Source: Xanthomonas sp. F10
GTDB taxonomy: Bacteria; Pseudomonadota; Gammaproteobacteria; Xanthomonadales; Xanthomonadaceae
Direction: 5' to 3'
Assembly: GCF_014206815.1 (NCBI RefSeq)
Contig: NZ_JACHNP010000003.1
Coordinates: forward strand, 372,001-436,000
Length of the DNA stretch: 64,000 nt
Of this stretch, positions 53,400 to 62,492 are shown piece by piece; position 1 is the first letter of the stretch, and each line of letters opens with the position of its first letter. Made by a program: the position numbers and the translations under genes. A model generated the notes under the pieces. That model did no database searches and had not been told where the DNA came from. It was given only the letters and a program-made list of their open reading frames with translations.

Positions 53400-54083
53400 A
53401 TGCGCAAGGCCGAGCGGCTGTTCCAGCTGGTCAACCTTATCCGGGTGCGCCAGCCGGTGACGGCCGCCGTGCTTGCCACCGAGTTGGGCCTGTCGGTCCG
53501 CAGCATCTACCGCTACCTCGACGATCTCTCGCTCGGCGGCATTCCGGTCTACGGCGAGGCCGGCATCGGCTATCGGCTGGACCCGGCGTTCGCCCTGCCG
53601 CCGCTGGCGCTGTCGGGCGAGGAAGTCGAGGCCTTGCAACTGGCGGTGGAGATGCTCGCCTGCAGCGGTGGCGGCCACCTGCAGCCGGCGGCGCGGAGCC
53701 TGCTGCACAAGCTGCAGGCGGCCTTGCCGATGCCGGCGGCGGTGCCGCGGGTGGCACGCGCACTGCGCGCCGCGCCGGTGGCGTTGCCATGCTGGCAGGC
53801 GCTGCACGCCGCCACCGCGCAGCGCCGGAGCGTTCGGCTGCGTTATCGCAGCCTGCAGGGCGAGACCAGCGAGCGCGCGGTGATGCCGCTGGGCCTGTTC
53901 CACTGGGGGCAGCACTGGACGCTGGGCAGCTGGTGCGGGCTGCGCGCCGCGTATCGCGATTTCCGCCTGGATCGGATCGAGGCGGTACAGCCCTGCGCGA
54001 CGCCGTTGCCGGTGCCGGCACACGTGGCGCTGGACGCGTATCTCCAGCACCAACGCGCGGCCTGGGCGCAGCGCGGGCACTGA
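53400..54083 (+). CDS. YafY-type HTH/WYL transcriptional regulator
   Basis: 227 residues. An HTH of the HTH_11 type (AERLFQLVNLIRVRQPVTAAVLATELGLSVRSIYRYLDDLSLGGIPVYGEAGIGYRL) is followed by a WYL-like domain (RSVRLRYRSLQGETSERAVMPLGLFHWGQHWTLGSWCGLRAAYRDFRLDRI). The WYL residues are partly altered. It lies 10 nt after rlmI and 59 nt before the ABM-like gene, which it may regulate. Confidence 0.85.
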   Translation: MRKAERLFQLVNLIRVRQPVTAAVLATELGLSVRSIYRYLDDLSLGGIPVYGEAGIGYRLDPAFALPPLALSGEEVEALQLAVEMLACSGGGHLQPAARSLLHKLQAALPMPAAVPRVARALRAAPVALPCWQALHAATAQRRSVRLRYRSLQGETSERAVMPLGLFHWGQHWTLGSWCGLRAAYRDFRLDRIEAVQPCATPLPVPAHVALDAYLQHQRAAWAQRGH

Positions 54084-54142
54084 CACCCCGGTGTCAGCAG
54101 GGTGTCCGCAGACTGCCGGCTCCTTCACTGCGGAATGCTTGC

Positions 54143-54445
54143 ATGTCCCACTCCAATTGCGTCCTCGAACTCGCCGTGTTCACCGTCAAGCCCGACGCCC
54201 GCGAGCGCATGCCGGCGCTGCGCCAACAACTGCGCGCGGCGCTTGCCGATTTTCCCGGCCTGCTCGATTACCGCGCGTATGCGCCGCTGGACGGCGACGA
54301 CCAGTTCGTCGACATCGCGCACTGGCGCGACCTGGCCAGCGCACAGGCGGCGGCCGATGCCTTCGCCAACGGCGATGCCCGCTTCGCGCCCTATGCCGCG
54401 GCCATCGCCGAGCTGCAGGTGATGCGGCACTTGGCGCCAGCCTGA
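54143..54445 (+). CDS. Antibiotic biosynthesis monooxygenase-like protein
   Basis: 100 residues with the ABM dimeric alpha/beta-barrel layout: a first strand ELAVFTVKPDAR, the helix PALRQQLRAALADFP, and DYRAYAPLDGDDQFVDIAHWRDLASAQAAADAFA. Such proteins act as small oxygenases or ligand-binding proteins; YafY-type regulators often control them. The ATG at 54143 is the start. Confidence 0.72.
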   Translation: MSHSNCVLELAVFTVKPDARERMPALRQQLRAALADFPGLLDYRAYAPLDGDDQFVDIAHWRDLASAQAAADAFANGDARFAPYAAAIAELQVMRHLAPA

Positions 54446-54567
54446 GACGGCGAAGTACGTCGTCACGCCGGCCGCGACTATGATCACCCCATGTTGCTTT
54501 CGAACGCGCGCATGAAGCGGCCCGCCTCGCCCCACGCCGAGACGCGGTCGCCCGCCGCGTCCCCCGC

Positions 54568-55725
54568 ATGAAGATCGTCATCGCCCCGGACGCGTTCAAG
54601 GAAAGCCTGTCCGCGGCGCAGGCGGCCGCGCAGATCGCGGCGGGCTTCCGCAGCGTGTTCCCGGACGCGCAGTATGTGTTGCTGCCGTTCGCCGACGGCG
54701 GCGAGGGCACGGTGGACGCGTTGGTCGCCGGCGGTGGTGGGCGCCGGGTCGCCTGCACCGTGACCGGCCCGCTGGGCGCGCCTGTGACAGCGGAATTCGG
54801 CCTCAGCGAGGACGGCGGCACCGCCCTGATCGAGATGGCCGCGGCCAGCGGGCTCATGCTGGTGCCGCCGCCGCGGCGCGATCCACGCCTGACCGGCACC
54901 CGCGGCGTCGGCGAACTGATCCTGGCCGCCCTGGACGCCGGCGCGCGCCGGCTGCTGATCGGCATCGGCGGCAGCGCCAGCAACGATGGCGGCGCCGGCA
55001 TGGCGCAGGCGCTGGGCGTGCGCCTGCTGGACGCGGACGGCCGCGACCTGGCTGCCGGCGGCGCCGCGCTGGGCGCGCTGGCGCGCATCGCACTGGACGG
55101 ACTGGACCCACGGCTGCGCGACTGCACGATCGAGGTCGCCTGCGATGTCGACAACCCGCTGACCGGGCCGACCGGCGCCTCGGCGGTGTTCGGGCCGCAG
55201 AAGGGCGCCACGCTGGCGATGGTCGTCCAGCTCGATGCCGGGTTGCAGCGTTATGCCGAGGCGATCGAACGCACCCTGGGCGTGGCGGTGGCGCAGCTGC
55301 CCGGCGCCGGCGCCGGCGGCGGCATCGGCGCGGCCCTGGTGGCCTTCCTCGGCGCGCGCCTGCGGCCGGGCGTGGAGATCGTCGCGCAGGCGTTGGGGCT
55401 GGAAGCGCACCTGGCCGGCGCCGATTTGTTGGTCACCGGCGAGGGCCGCCTGGACGGGCAGAGCGCGCAGGGAAAGGTGCCGGTCGGGATCGCCCGCATC
55501 GCCCGGCGCCATGGCGTGCCGGTGCTGGCCATCGCCGGTGGCCTGGGCGAGGGCGCGGCAGACCTGCAGGCACAGGGAATCGACGCGCTGTTCGGCGCGG
55601 TGCAGCGGGTGTCCACCCGCGAGGCCGCGCTGGCCGACGCCGCGGACGCCCTGCGCCAGGCGGCCCGCAACGTGGCCGCGGCGATCGCGCTGGGCCAGCG
55701 CCTGGGCGGCTCCCGGGCGCAATAG
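54568..55725 (+). CDS. Glycerate kinase (GarK/GlxK type)
   Basis: 385 residues of the glycerate kinase family: MKIVIAPDAFKESLSAAQAA, LLPFADGGEGTVDALV, LIEMAAASGL, GTRGVGELILAALDAGARRLLIGIGGSASNDGGAGMAQALG and DLLVTGEGRLDGQSAQGKVPVGIARIA. It phosphorylates glycerate for entry into central metabolism. The first ATG in frame is used. Neighbours are unrelated. Confidence 0.92.
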   Translation: MKIVIAPDAFKESLSAAQAAAQIAAGFRSVFPDAQYVLLPFADGGEGTVDALVAGGGGRRVACTVTGPLGAPVTAEFGLSEDGGTALIEMAAASGLMLVPPPRRDPRLTGTRGVGELILAALDAGARRLLIGIGGSASNDGGAGMAQALGVRLLDADGRDLAAGGAALGALARIALDGLDPRLRDCTIEVACDVDNPLTGPTGASAVFGPQKGATLAMVVQLDAGLQRYAEAIERTLGVAVAQLPGAGAGGGIGAALVAFLGARLRPGVEIVAQALGLEAHLAGADLLVTGEGRLDGQSAQGKVPVGIARIARRHGVPVLAIAGGLGEGAADLQAQGIDALFGAVQRVSTREAALADAADALRQAARNVAAAIALGQRLGGSRAQ

Positions 55726-55778
55726 CGGCCTCCGCCGTTGGCTCGGCGTGGCGGCACGCTGCCATCCGCGGCGTTGGT

Positions 55779-56512
55779 AAGCCCCTGTGGGGAGGACTTC
55801 AGTCCCGACCCGATCATCGGTGGTGACCGCAGCGCTCCGCGAGGCCGTTGCCCCGCGCGTCGCGGCTGAAGCCGCTCCTACAGCTGGCACCCGTCAGCGG
55901 ATGCGCCACGCGCAGGCAAGCCTTATGGGAGGGACTTCAGTCCCGACCCGATGACCGGTGGTTACCGCAGGACCCTGCGAGGCCGTCACTCCGCGCGTCG
56001 CGGCTGAAGCCGCTCCCACAGGTGGGCACCCGCCAGCGGACGCGCCACGGGCCAGGCAAAGCCTTGTGGGAGGGACTTCAGTCCCGACCCGATGGCCTGT
56101 GGTTGCCGCAGAGCCCTGCGAGGGCATCGCCCCTCGCGTCGCGGCTGAAGCCGCTCCTACAGCTGGCATCCGTCAGCGGACGCGCCGCGCGCAGGCCAGC
56201 CTTGTGGGAGGGCCTTCAGTCCCGACGCGATGACGCGTGGTTGCCGCAGGCCCGCGAGGCCGCTGCCCCGCGCGTCGCGGCTGAAGCCGCTCCCACAGAT
56301 GGGCACCCGCCAGCGGACGCGCCACGGGCCAGGCAAAGCCTTGTGGGAGGGACTTCAGTCCCGACCCGATGACCTGTGGTTGCCGCAGAGCCCTGCGAGG
56401 GCATCGCCCCTCGCGTCGCGGCTGAAGCCGCTCCTACAGATGGCATCCGTCAGCGGACGCGCCGCGCGCAGGCCAGCCTTGTGGGAGGGACTTCAGTCCC
56501 GACGCGATGGCC
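55779..56512. repeat. Tandem array of about 139-bp REP-containing units
   Basis: The motif GACTTCAGTCCCGAC (or GCCTTCAGTCCCGAC) begins at 55795, 55933, 56074, 56212, 56351 and 56489, giving a spacing of 138-141 bp. Each unit also has GTCGCGGCTGAAGCCGCTCC, the REP arm, and CGCCAGCGGACGCGCC-type sequence. Units differ by a few bases. It is not a CRISPR array: spacers are not unique and the repeat is long. Confidence 0.85.
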
Positions 56513-56667
56513 GACGGCTGCCGCACTGCGGGAGGGAAGTCCGCCCGGGGCCAGGCGTGTTGTCAGCGCCATCCCCACCGTTGCCAATCCCGACTCCCCA
56601 ATCCCAAATCCCGCTCCCCGCACCATCCTGGTGCTTCAGCCGTCCCTATTTGGCGCGCACCGCCCCA

Positions 56668-56682
56668 TTCAGTTAAACTGAA
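56668..56682. promoter_or_regulatory. Perfect 15-bp palindrome before DUF2628 gene
   Basis: TTCAGTTAAACTGAA is a perfect dyad with a central A, followed by AACGTTT. It ends 26 nt before the ATG of the next gene and could be an operator; no regulator is assigned. Confidence 0.4.
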
Positions 56683-56708
56683 AACGTTTACAACACGGAT
56701 GCTCCCGC

Positions 56709-57110
56709 ATGGAAACCCCCAATCTTCCGCAACGCGCCCCGCTCAGCCCCAAGTGGCAGTTCCGCTTCGACTTCTTCGACCGTCACGGCGCGCCCTCCAC
56801 GCCCGAGTACAAGGCAGCATTCAAGGCGCTGCCGTTCATGGAACGGTTGAAGATCAACATGAACTTCTTCGCCCTGTTCTTCGGCTTCATCTACTTCTTC
56901 ATCCTCGGCATGTGGCGCAAGGCGCTGGGCCTGATCGGCATCTCGCTGGCGGTGGGCATCGTCGCGGCGTTCCTGCCCGAGGTGGTCGGCCGCTGCCTGG
57001 GCATCGCCTACTCGCTGCTGGTCGGCATGGCCGCCAACTACGCCTACTACCTGCACCTGCGCAAGGGCAGCGTCAGCTGGAACCCGTTTGAAGGCGTGCG
57101 TTGGTGGTAA
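56709..57110 (+). CDS. DUF2628 membrane protein
   Basis: 133 residues. A soluble N-terminal part (PKWQFRFDFFDRHG...FKALPFMERLKINMNFFALFFGFIYFFILGMWRKALGLIGISL) leads into three helices, and the end is SVSWNPFEGVRWW. This is the layout of DUF2628 proteins, whose function is unknown. Upstream lies the palindrome at 56668-56682. Confidence 0.8.
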   Translation: METPNLPQRAPLSPKWQFRFDFFDRHGAPSTPEYKAAFKALPFMERLKINMNFFALFFGFIYFFILGMWRKALGLIGISLAVGIVAAFLPEVVGRCLGIAYSLLVGMAANYAYYLHLRKGSVSWNPFEGVRWW

Positions 57111-57155
57111 TGGCGCGGTACGGCGGCGCGCGGATGCGACGCGCCGCCGCCGTGT

Positions 57156-57884
57156 TCAGCGCTTGCATTTCCAGAACTGCCAGGCCGGTGCCGGCGTTGG
57201 CGTGACCGCCGTGGCGGCCGGTGCCGAGGCCAGTTGGCCTTGCGCGCGGACCAGCTGGTCCTGTGCATCGAACTCCAGGACGATGCGGGCGTTGCCCCGC
57301 GTCGCCACGGTCTGCGCGGCGTCGCGCTGCAGCGCATAGCCCTGGTCCGCCAGGAAGCCTTCGCTCATGGCACGGTGGTCGAGCGCGAACTGCATCGGCA
57401 GTTCCCCGAGCAGGCGCAGCACGCGGGCGTCGTCGCACGGCGCGAACACCGCGGCCGGCACGTCGTCGAGCAGGAAGAACAGCGCGCCGCCGTCGTACGG
57501 CGCGCGGTAGTAGCAGCGCCCACGCAGCGCGCCGGCGAGCAGGGCGATGTGGTGGCCGCCGTCCTCGCCCAGCGCCGAGGACGGCGCGGCGAGTTCTTCA
57601 ATGCCTTCGCGCTCGCCGTGCAGGCGCAGCGCTTGCGCTTCGGTCAGCAAGGCCGACGGCAGGTTGCTGGCGGTGTTGGCCCAGGCCCACAGCCAGCTGG
57701 CGCTGGCCTCGGCGGCAGTGCCCAGCAGCTGCATCGGAAACGACAGATCCTCGCCGAAACGCACCCGGCCTTCGCCCAGGTCCACCTGCCAGCCACGCTC
57801 GGCCAGCACATCGGCCAGGGCCAGCTGGCGCGCATAGGCGCTGCCGATGTGCCGTGCCAGCGCCGCCTGGAACTCCGGGCTCAT
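57156..57884 (-). CDS. DUF6882-like protein
   Basis: 242 residues. The opening FQAALARHIGSAYARQLALADVLAERGWQVDLGEGRVRFGEDLSFPMQLLGTAAEASASWLWAWANTASNLP is the signature of this family, with the WLWAW block. The middle reads DVPAAVFAPCDDARVLRLL. No signal peptide. It overlaps the permease stop by 4 nt (ATGA), so the two are co-transcribed. Function unknown. Confidence 0.75.
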   Translation of the reverse strand: MSPEFQAALARHIGSAYARQLALADVLAERGWQVDLGEGRVRFGEDLSFPMQLLGTAAEASASWLWAWANTASNLPSALLTEAQALRLHGEREGIEELAAPSSALGEDGGHHIALLAGALRGRCYYRAPYDGGALFFLLDDVPAAVFAPCDDARVLRLLGELPMQFALDHRAMSEGFLADQGYALQRDAAQTVATRGNARIVLEFDAQDQLVRAQGQLASAPAATAVTPTPAPAWQFWKCKR

Positions 57885-59326
57885 CGCGGCGTCTGCGGCG
57901 CGCGCTGCAGCAGGCTGTTGCGGCGGCCGTACAGCAGGTAGGCGACCACGCCCAGCACGTTCCACAGCGCGAACCAGAGTTGCGTGGTATGCGGCAGGCT
58001 CCAGAACAGGTACAGGCAGCCGCCGATCGCCAGCGGCCCGACCAGCCAGGCCAGCGGCGTGCGGAAGGTGCGGGTGCGGCCGGGTTCGCGGCGGCGCAGG
58101 ACCAGCATGCACGCGGCCACCGCGATGAAGGCGGCCAGGGTGCCGGCATTGGCCAGCGCAGCGATCTCGTCCAGCCGCGCCACGCCGGCCAGCGCCGCCA
58201 CCAGCACCGCGGTGAACAGGGTGGTGGCCACCGGCGTGCCGGTGCGTGCGTTGACCTTGGACAGCCCGCGCGGCAGCAGGCCATCGCGCGACATCACGAA
58301 GAAGATCCGGCTCTGCCCGTACAGGAACGCCAGCAGCACGGTCGGCAGCGCGATCACCGCGACCACGCCGATCGCCGCCGCCGCCTTGCCGTGGCCGAGT
58401 TCGCGCAGGATCAGCGCCAGCGGCTCGGCGCTGGCGCCGAACACGTCGTAGCGCATCGCGCCGACCGCGGCCAGCGCCACCAGGATGTAGATCAGGGTGC
58501 AGCCGATCATCGAGCCGACGATGCCGATCGCCAGGTCGCGCTTGGGGTTCTTGGTCTCCTCGGCGGCGGTGGAAATCGCATCGAAGCCGTAGAAGGCGAA
58601 GAAGATGATCGCCGCCGCGGCCATCACCCCGTGCGCCACGCCGTCGGCGCCGACCGTCTTGGGGAAGCCGTAGGGCATGAACGGGTGCAGGTTGGCGCTC
58701 TGGAACGCCGGCAGCGCCACCGCCACGAAGATGCCCAGGGCGATCAGCTTCAGCACCACCAGCACCGCGTTGAGCGTGGCGCTCTCCTTGGTGCCGGCCA
58801 TCAGCAGGCCGGCCACGGCGAAGGTGATCAGCACCGCCGGCAGGTTGACGATGCCACCGGCGTGCGGTCCGGCGGTCAGCGCTGCCGGCAGGCTCATGTC
58901 GAACCCGGTCTGCGCACTGGCCCAGTGCAGGAAGCCGACGAAGTAGCCGGACCAGCCCACCGCCACCGTGCTGACCACCAGCGAGTACTCCAGGATCAGG
59001 CTCCAGCCCACCACCCAGGCGATCGCCTCGCCGAGCGCGACGTAGCTGTAGGTATAGGCGCTGCCGGCGGCCGGCATCATCGTCGCCATCTCCGCGTAGG
59101 CCAGCGCGGCGCAGGCGCAGATCGCCCCGGCCACCGCGAACGACACCAGCACCGCCGGCCCGGCCAACTGTGCGCCGACTCCGATCAAGGTGTAGATGCC
59201 GGTGCCGACGATCGCGCCGATGCCCAGCGCTACCAGATGCGGCCAACTCAGCGAGGGCACCAGCCGGCGGCCGGCCTCGTGGACGGTGACCAGGTCGAGC
59301 GACTTGCGCCGGAACAGGAACGACAT
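57881..59326 (-). CDS. APC-family amino-acid permease
   Basis: 481 residues and about 12 helices. It opens LVALGIGAIVGTGIYTLIGVGAQLAGPAVLVSFAVAGAICACAALAYAEMATMMPAAGSAYTYSYVALGEAIAWVVGWSLILEY, the conserved start of cationic/basic amino-acid transporters of the APC superfamily. Substrate not determined. It is the first gene of a two-gene operon with DUF6882. Confidence 0.88.
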   Translation of the reverse strand: MSFLFRRKSLDLVTVHEAGRRLVPSLSWPHLVALGIGAIVGTGIYTLIGVGAQLAGPAVLVSFAVAGAICACAALAYAEMATMMPAAGSAYTYSYVALGEAIAWVVGWSLILEYSLVVSTVAVGWSGYFVGFLHWASAQTGFDMSLPAALTAGPHAGGIVNLPAVLITFAVAGLLMAGTKESATLNAVLVVLKLIALGIFVAVALPAFQSANLHPFMPYGFPKTVGADGVAHGVMAAAAIIFFAFYGFDAISTAAEETKNPKRDLAIGIVGSMIGCTLIYILVALAAVGAMRYDVFGASAEPLALILRELGHGKAAAAIGVVAVIALPTVLLAFLYGQSRIFFVMSRDGLLPRGLSKVNARTGTPVATTLFTAVLVAALAGVARLDEIAALANAGTLAAFIAVAACMLVLRRREPGRTRTFRTPLAWLVGPLAIGGCLYLFWSLPHTTQLWFALWNVLGVVAYLLYGRRNSLLQRAPQTPR

Positions 59327-59456
59327 TTGGGCCTCGGGTGCGGGAGTGACAAGCCCGGCAGTGTCGCCGAACGCAGTGCAGCAAAGCTATGCCCGCGGCG
59401 CCTGCGCGGGTCGATGCGAATGCGCGTTCGGCAGTATCGCGCCGAGACCGCTCTCT

Positions 59457-59524
59457 CGTAGGAGCGGCTTCAGCCGCGACGGGCGTTCCCGATGACGCTT
59501 GTCGTGGCCGAAGCCGCTCCTACC
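59457..59524. repeat. REP palindrome
   Basis: CGTAGGAGCGGCTTCAGCCG and GGCCGAAGCCGCTCCTACCG arms around CGTTCCCGATGACGC. Confidence 0.8.
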
Positions 59525-59584
59525 GAATAGCGGTGTGCCAGAACGTGTTCCGCCGCACGCGGCAACTTGCGTTCTCGCGACCGG

Positions 59585-60205
59585 CTACCGCCCCAGCCGC
59601 TCCGCCAGCCGCACCAGCTCGGCCAGCGAGCCGACCTCCAGTTTGCGCATCGCGTTGCCGCGGCGCACCTTCACCGTGATCTCGCTGAGCTGCAGTCGTG
59701 CCGCCACCTGCTTGTTCAGCAGGCCCTGCACCACCAACTCCACCACCTCGCGTTCGCCGGCGCTGAGCCGCGCCCAGCGCGCCTGCAATTCGGCCTGGGC
59801 CGCATCGGCGGCGCGGCGCGCGCGGTCGCGGGCGATGCCCTGGCCGATCGCGTCGAGCAGGTCCTGGTCGCGGAACGGCTTGGTCAGGAACTCGATGGCG
59901 CCGTTCTTCATCGCCTCCACGCTCATCGGGATGTCGCCGTGGCCGGTGATGAAGATGGTCGGCAGCGCCAGCCCGGCCTCGTGCATGTTGCGGTGGAAGT
60001 CCATGCCGCTCTGCCCGGGCATGCGGATGTCCAGCACCAGGCAGCTCGGCGCGTCGGTGCGCGGATGCGCCAGGAAGTCGCGGGTGGAGGCGAAGGCATG
60101 TACCTGCAGGTCCACCGAGGCGAACAGGTCTTCCAGCGCGGCGCGGATCGAGGCGTCGTCGTCGATCAGGTACACCACCGGGCGTGCGCTCGCGTCGGCG
60201 GTCAT
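59585..60205 (-). CDS. FixJ-type response regulator
   Basis: 206 residues. The receiver domain has VVYLIDDDASIRAAL, SCLVLDIRMPGQSG (phospho-Asp), ITGHGDIPMSVEAMKNGAIEFLTKPF (Thr and Lys). The C-terminal LuxR-type HTH reads LSAGEREVVELVVQGLLNKQVAARLQLSEITVKVRRGNAMRKL. Start overlaps the kinase stop by 4 nt; the pair is one operon. Confidence 0.9.
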   Translation of the reverse strand: MTADASARPVVYLIDDDASIRAALEDLFASVDLQVHAFASTRDFLAHPRTDAPSCLVLDIRMPGQSGMDFHRNMHEAGLALPTIFITGHGDIPMSVEAMKNGAIEFLTKPFRDQDLLDAIGQGIARDRARRAADAAQAELQARWARLSAGEREVVELVVQGLLNKQVAARLQLSEITVKVRRGNAMRKLEVGSLAELVRLAERLGR

Positions 60206-61272
60206 GGGCGGGCTCCGCTGGCGATGGGCAGGCAGACGCAGAACACCGCGCCGCGCGGCCGCCCGGGTTCGGCCCAGATGCGGCCGCCGCCTGCCTCGAC
60301 GATGCTGCGGCTGATGCTCAGGCCGATGCCGATGCCGCCCTGTTTGGTGGTCCAGAACGCATCGAACAGGTGCGCCTGCGCCTGCGCGGACAGGCCTTCG
60401 CCGCTGTCGGCCACGCTCAGCCGCACCGAGCGCGCGTCCTCGCGCACGGTGGCGATGCGCAGCGCGCGTTGCGCCGGCGGCGTGGCCGCCATCGCCTCGA
60501 TCGCGTTGAGCAGCAGATTGCCGATCACCTGCTGGATCTGCACCGGGTCGGCCGATACCGGCGGCAGCAGCGCCGACAGTTCGGTGTGCACGCTGACCGC
60601 GCTGCGCTCCAGTTCGCCCTGCGACAGCGCCAGCACCTCGGCCACCGCGGCATTGAGATCGAAAGCGCGCTGCTGCGGCGCCTCGCCGCGGGTCAGGCTG
60701 CGCACCCGCGCGATCACCTCGCCGGCACGCTCGGCGTCGGCGAGGATGCGCGCCAGCGCCGCGCGCGCCTTGTCCAGGTTCGGCGGTTGCTGGTCGAGCC
60801 AGCGCTGGCAGGCGTTGCCGCTGGTGACGATGGCCGCCAGCGGCTGGTTGACCTCGTGCGCGATCGAGGCGGTCAGGCTGCCGAGGCTGCGCACCCGCGC
60901 CAGCCGCAGCAACTGCGCCTGCGCGGCGTGCGCGGCGGCCTTGGCGCGCTCCATGCGCACCGCAATGGAGGCGGTCACCGCCACCACCACGATGCTGATC
61001 GCCGAGTTGATCACGCCGACCCGGTAGGCACCGGTATGGGTGAGATGGAAGCTGAGCACGATCAGCACCACGCACAGCCCGGCCAGCACGCCCAGCCCGG
61101 CCGGCGCCAGCAGCCGCACCGCGCCGAGGATCGCCACGGTGTAGAACAGCGCTGCCGCCACCGCGTAGTCGGTGACCGTGTCGGCGAGGAAGATCGCGCC
61201 CAGCGCCAGGCCCAGCGCGGCCAGGCCGAGCAGGCGGCGGTGCGGCGGCAGCGGCTTGAACCAGGCGATCAT
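60202..61272 (-). CDS. Membrane sensor histidine kinase
   Basis: 356 residues. Five hydrophobic helices (about 15-110) are followed by the HisKA motif SLTASIAHEVNQPLAAIVTSGNACQRWLDQ and the HATPase domain (QQVIGNLLLNAIEAM, DSGEGL, GIGIGLSISRSIVEAGGGRIWAE). It phosphorylates the FixJ-type regulator. No sensor domain other than the membrane block is visible. Confidence 0.88.
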   Translation of the reverse strand: MIAWFKPLPPHRRLLGLAALGLALGAIFLADTVTDYAVAAALFYTVAILGAVRLLAPAGLGVLAGLCVVLIVLSFHLTHTGAYRVGVINSAISIVVVAVTASIAVRMERAKAAAHAAQAQLLRLARVRSLGSLTASIAHEVNQPLAAIVTSGNACQRWLDQQPPNLDKARAALARILADAERAGEVIARVRSLTRGEAPQQRAFDLNAAVAEVLALSQGELERSAVSVHTELSALLPPVSADPVQIQQVIGNLLLNAIEAMAATPPAQRALRIATVREDARSVRLSVADSGEGLSAQAQAHLFDAFWTTKQGGIGIGLSISRSIVEAGGGRIWAEPGRPRGAVFCVCLPIASGARP

Positions 61273-61310
61273 CGACGTGACATGGGAGGGACGAGGTTGG
61301 GCATGGTGGC

Positions 61311-62039
61311 TCAGGCTTCGGCGCCGGCGTTCCAGAACGCCTGTTGTACACCCGGTTCGCCCTCCAGGCGCTGCACCACCGCATCTAGTTCCTCGGCGCG
61401 CACCGCGGTGGCGTACAGGGTGGCGGCGATCTCCACGTCCTGCTGCCCGAACGGATGCTGCTCGACTTCGCGCGCCGGGTAGTGCGCCTCCTCCAGCAGC
61501 TCGATCAGCCGCTCGCGCACCTCGCCATGCACCTCGCGCGCGCAGATCGCATAGAACATGTAGGTCGCTTCCAGCGAGGATTCCTTCAGCGGATGCCGGT
61601 TGATGCGGTTCACCATCGGCCGCAGCAGGGTATTGCTGAGCAGCACGAACATGGCCGCCAGCACCGCCTCGGCGACCAGTCCGGCACCGGCGCAGGCGCC
61701 GACCGCACCCGATCCCCACAGCGTGGCCGCGGTGTTGAGCCCGGTGACGTTGGCGCCTTCCTTCATGATCGCGCCGGCGCCGAGGAAGCCGATCCCGGAG
61801 ACCACGTAGGCCACCACCTGCACCGCGCCCTGGGTGCCGCCGTGGATCTCGAACAGGCGGTCGCCGAGCGAGACGAAGATCGCCGCGCCGACCGCGACCA
61901 GGGTGTTGGTGCGCAGCCCGGCGGTGCGCTGGCGCACCTGGCGCTCGAAGCCGATGATCGCGCCGAGCACGAAGGCGGCGGTAAGGCTCACCAGGGTGTC
62001 GAGCAGCGAGCCGAGATTGAACAGGCGCAGGGCTTCCAT
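61311..62039 (-). CDS. MgtC/SapB-family membrane protein
   Basis: 242 residues. Five helices include the conserved GFERQVRQRTAGLRTNTLVAVGAAIFVSLG and YVVSGIGFLGAGAIMKEGANVTGLNTAATLWGSGAVGACAGAG blocks of MgtC. The C-terminal cytoplasmic domain follows. Relatives are induced by low Mg2+ and affect the F-ATPase. The gene just upstream (62166-62492) may be co-transcribed. Confidence 0.9.
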   Translation of the reverse strand: MEALRLFNLGSLLDTLVSLTAAFVLGAIIGFERQVRQRTAGLRTNTLVAVGAAIFVSLGDRLFEIHGGTQGAVQVVAYVVSGIGFLGAGAIMKEGANVTGLNTAATLWGSGAVGACAGAGLVAEAVLAAMFVLLSNTLLRPMVNRINRHPLKESSLEATYMFYAICAREVHGEVRERLIELLEEAHYPAREVEQHPFGQQDVEIAATLYATAVRAEELDAVVQRLEGEPGVQQAFWNAGAEA

Positions 62040-62165
62040 CAGGGCGCGTTCCGGTGGGCGAGGGGAGCGATCATGGCGGCTCCGGGAAAGGGAATGAGCG
62101 GATGCAGGGGCGCATGATGCCGGGGCGAGATGGCAGTCGACACCGTGGCGGCAGGCGCGCGGGTG

Positions 62166-62492
62166 TCAGCGTACCCCGGGCCACCAGGCCAGGGCGGCAT
62201 GCAGCCAGTGCGCCGCCGGGGCACTCACCCCGGCGGCGTGCAGGCGCCGCTGCGCCGCATGCGGCAGCCGCGCGCGGACCCGGATGCGGTCGGCGACGGG
62301 CAACAGCGACAGCGCATCGGCCATCACCCGCGGCGATTGCGCGGACAGCGCCAAGGCGAAGGCGCGGGCGCCGTGGGCGGCGAGCAGATGGCGCAGCGCT
62401 TCGGTGCGGCGCATGGCGACCGCGGCACGCAGCGCGCGCTGCAGGCAGCGCTGCAGACGGAGATGGCGGGAAAACAGCGAGAACACGAACAT
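62166..62492 (-). CDS. Small hypothetical protein upstream of mgtC
   Basis: 108 residues: an amphipathic, Arg/Leu/Ala-rich protein beginning MFVFSLFSRHLRLQRCLQRALRAAVAMRR and containing RVMADALSLLPVADRIRVRARLPHA. On the - strand AAGGAGGTCGTC directly precedes its ATG, an unusually strong Shine-Dalgarno. It lies 126 nt before mgtC in the same orientation. No family recognised. Confidence 0.6.
   Translation of the reverse strand: MFVFSLFSRHLRLQRCLQRALRAAVAMRRTEALRHLLAAHGARAFALALSAQSPRVMADALSLLPVADRIRVRARLPHAAQRRLHAAGVSAPAAHWLHAALAWWPGVR

Larger units (their letters stand above)
55726..56708. other. Repeat-filled spacer without a gene
   Basis: It holds a six-copy tandem repeat (see 55779-56512), GAATCCC-type sequence at about 56583-56620, and a palindrome next to the following gene. 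Open frames here are translations of the repeat. Confidence 0.7.

Noticed and set aside
55779-56512. Possible CRISPR array
   Set aside because: The unit is about 139 bp, nearly identical throughout and has no unique spacers; no cas genes are nearby.
55848-56681. Several overlapping short frames on both strands with VGAASAATRG-like peptides
   Set aside because: They are translations of the REP-type tandem repeat, not conserved proteins.
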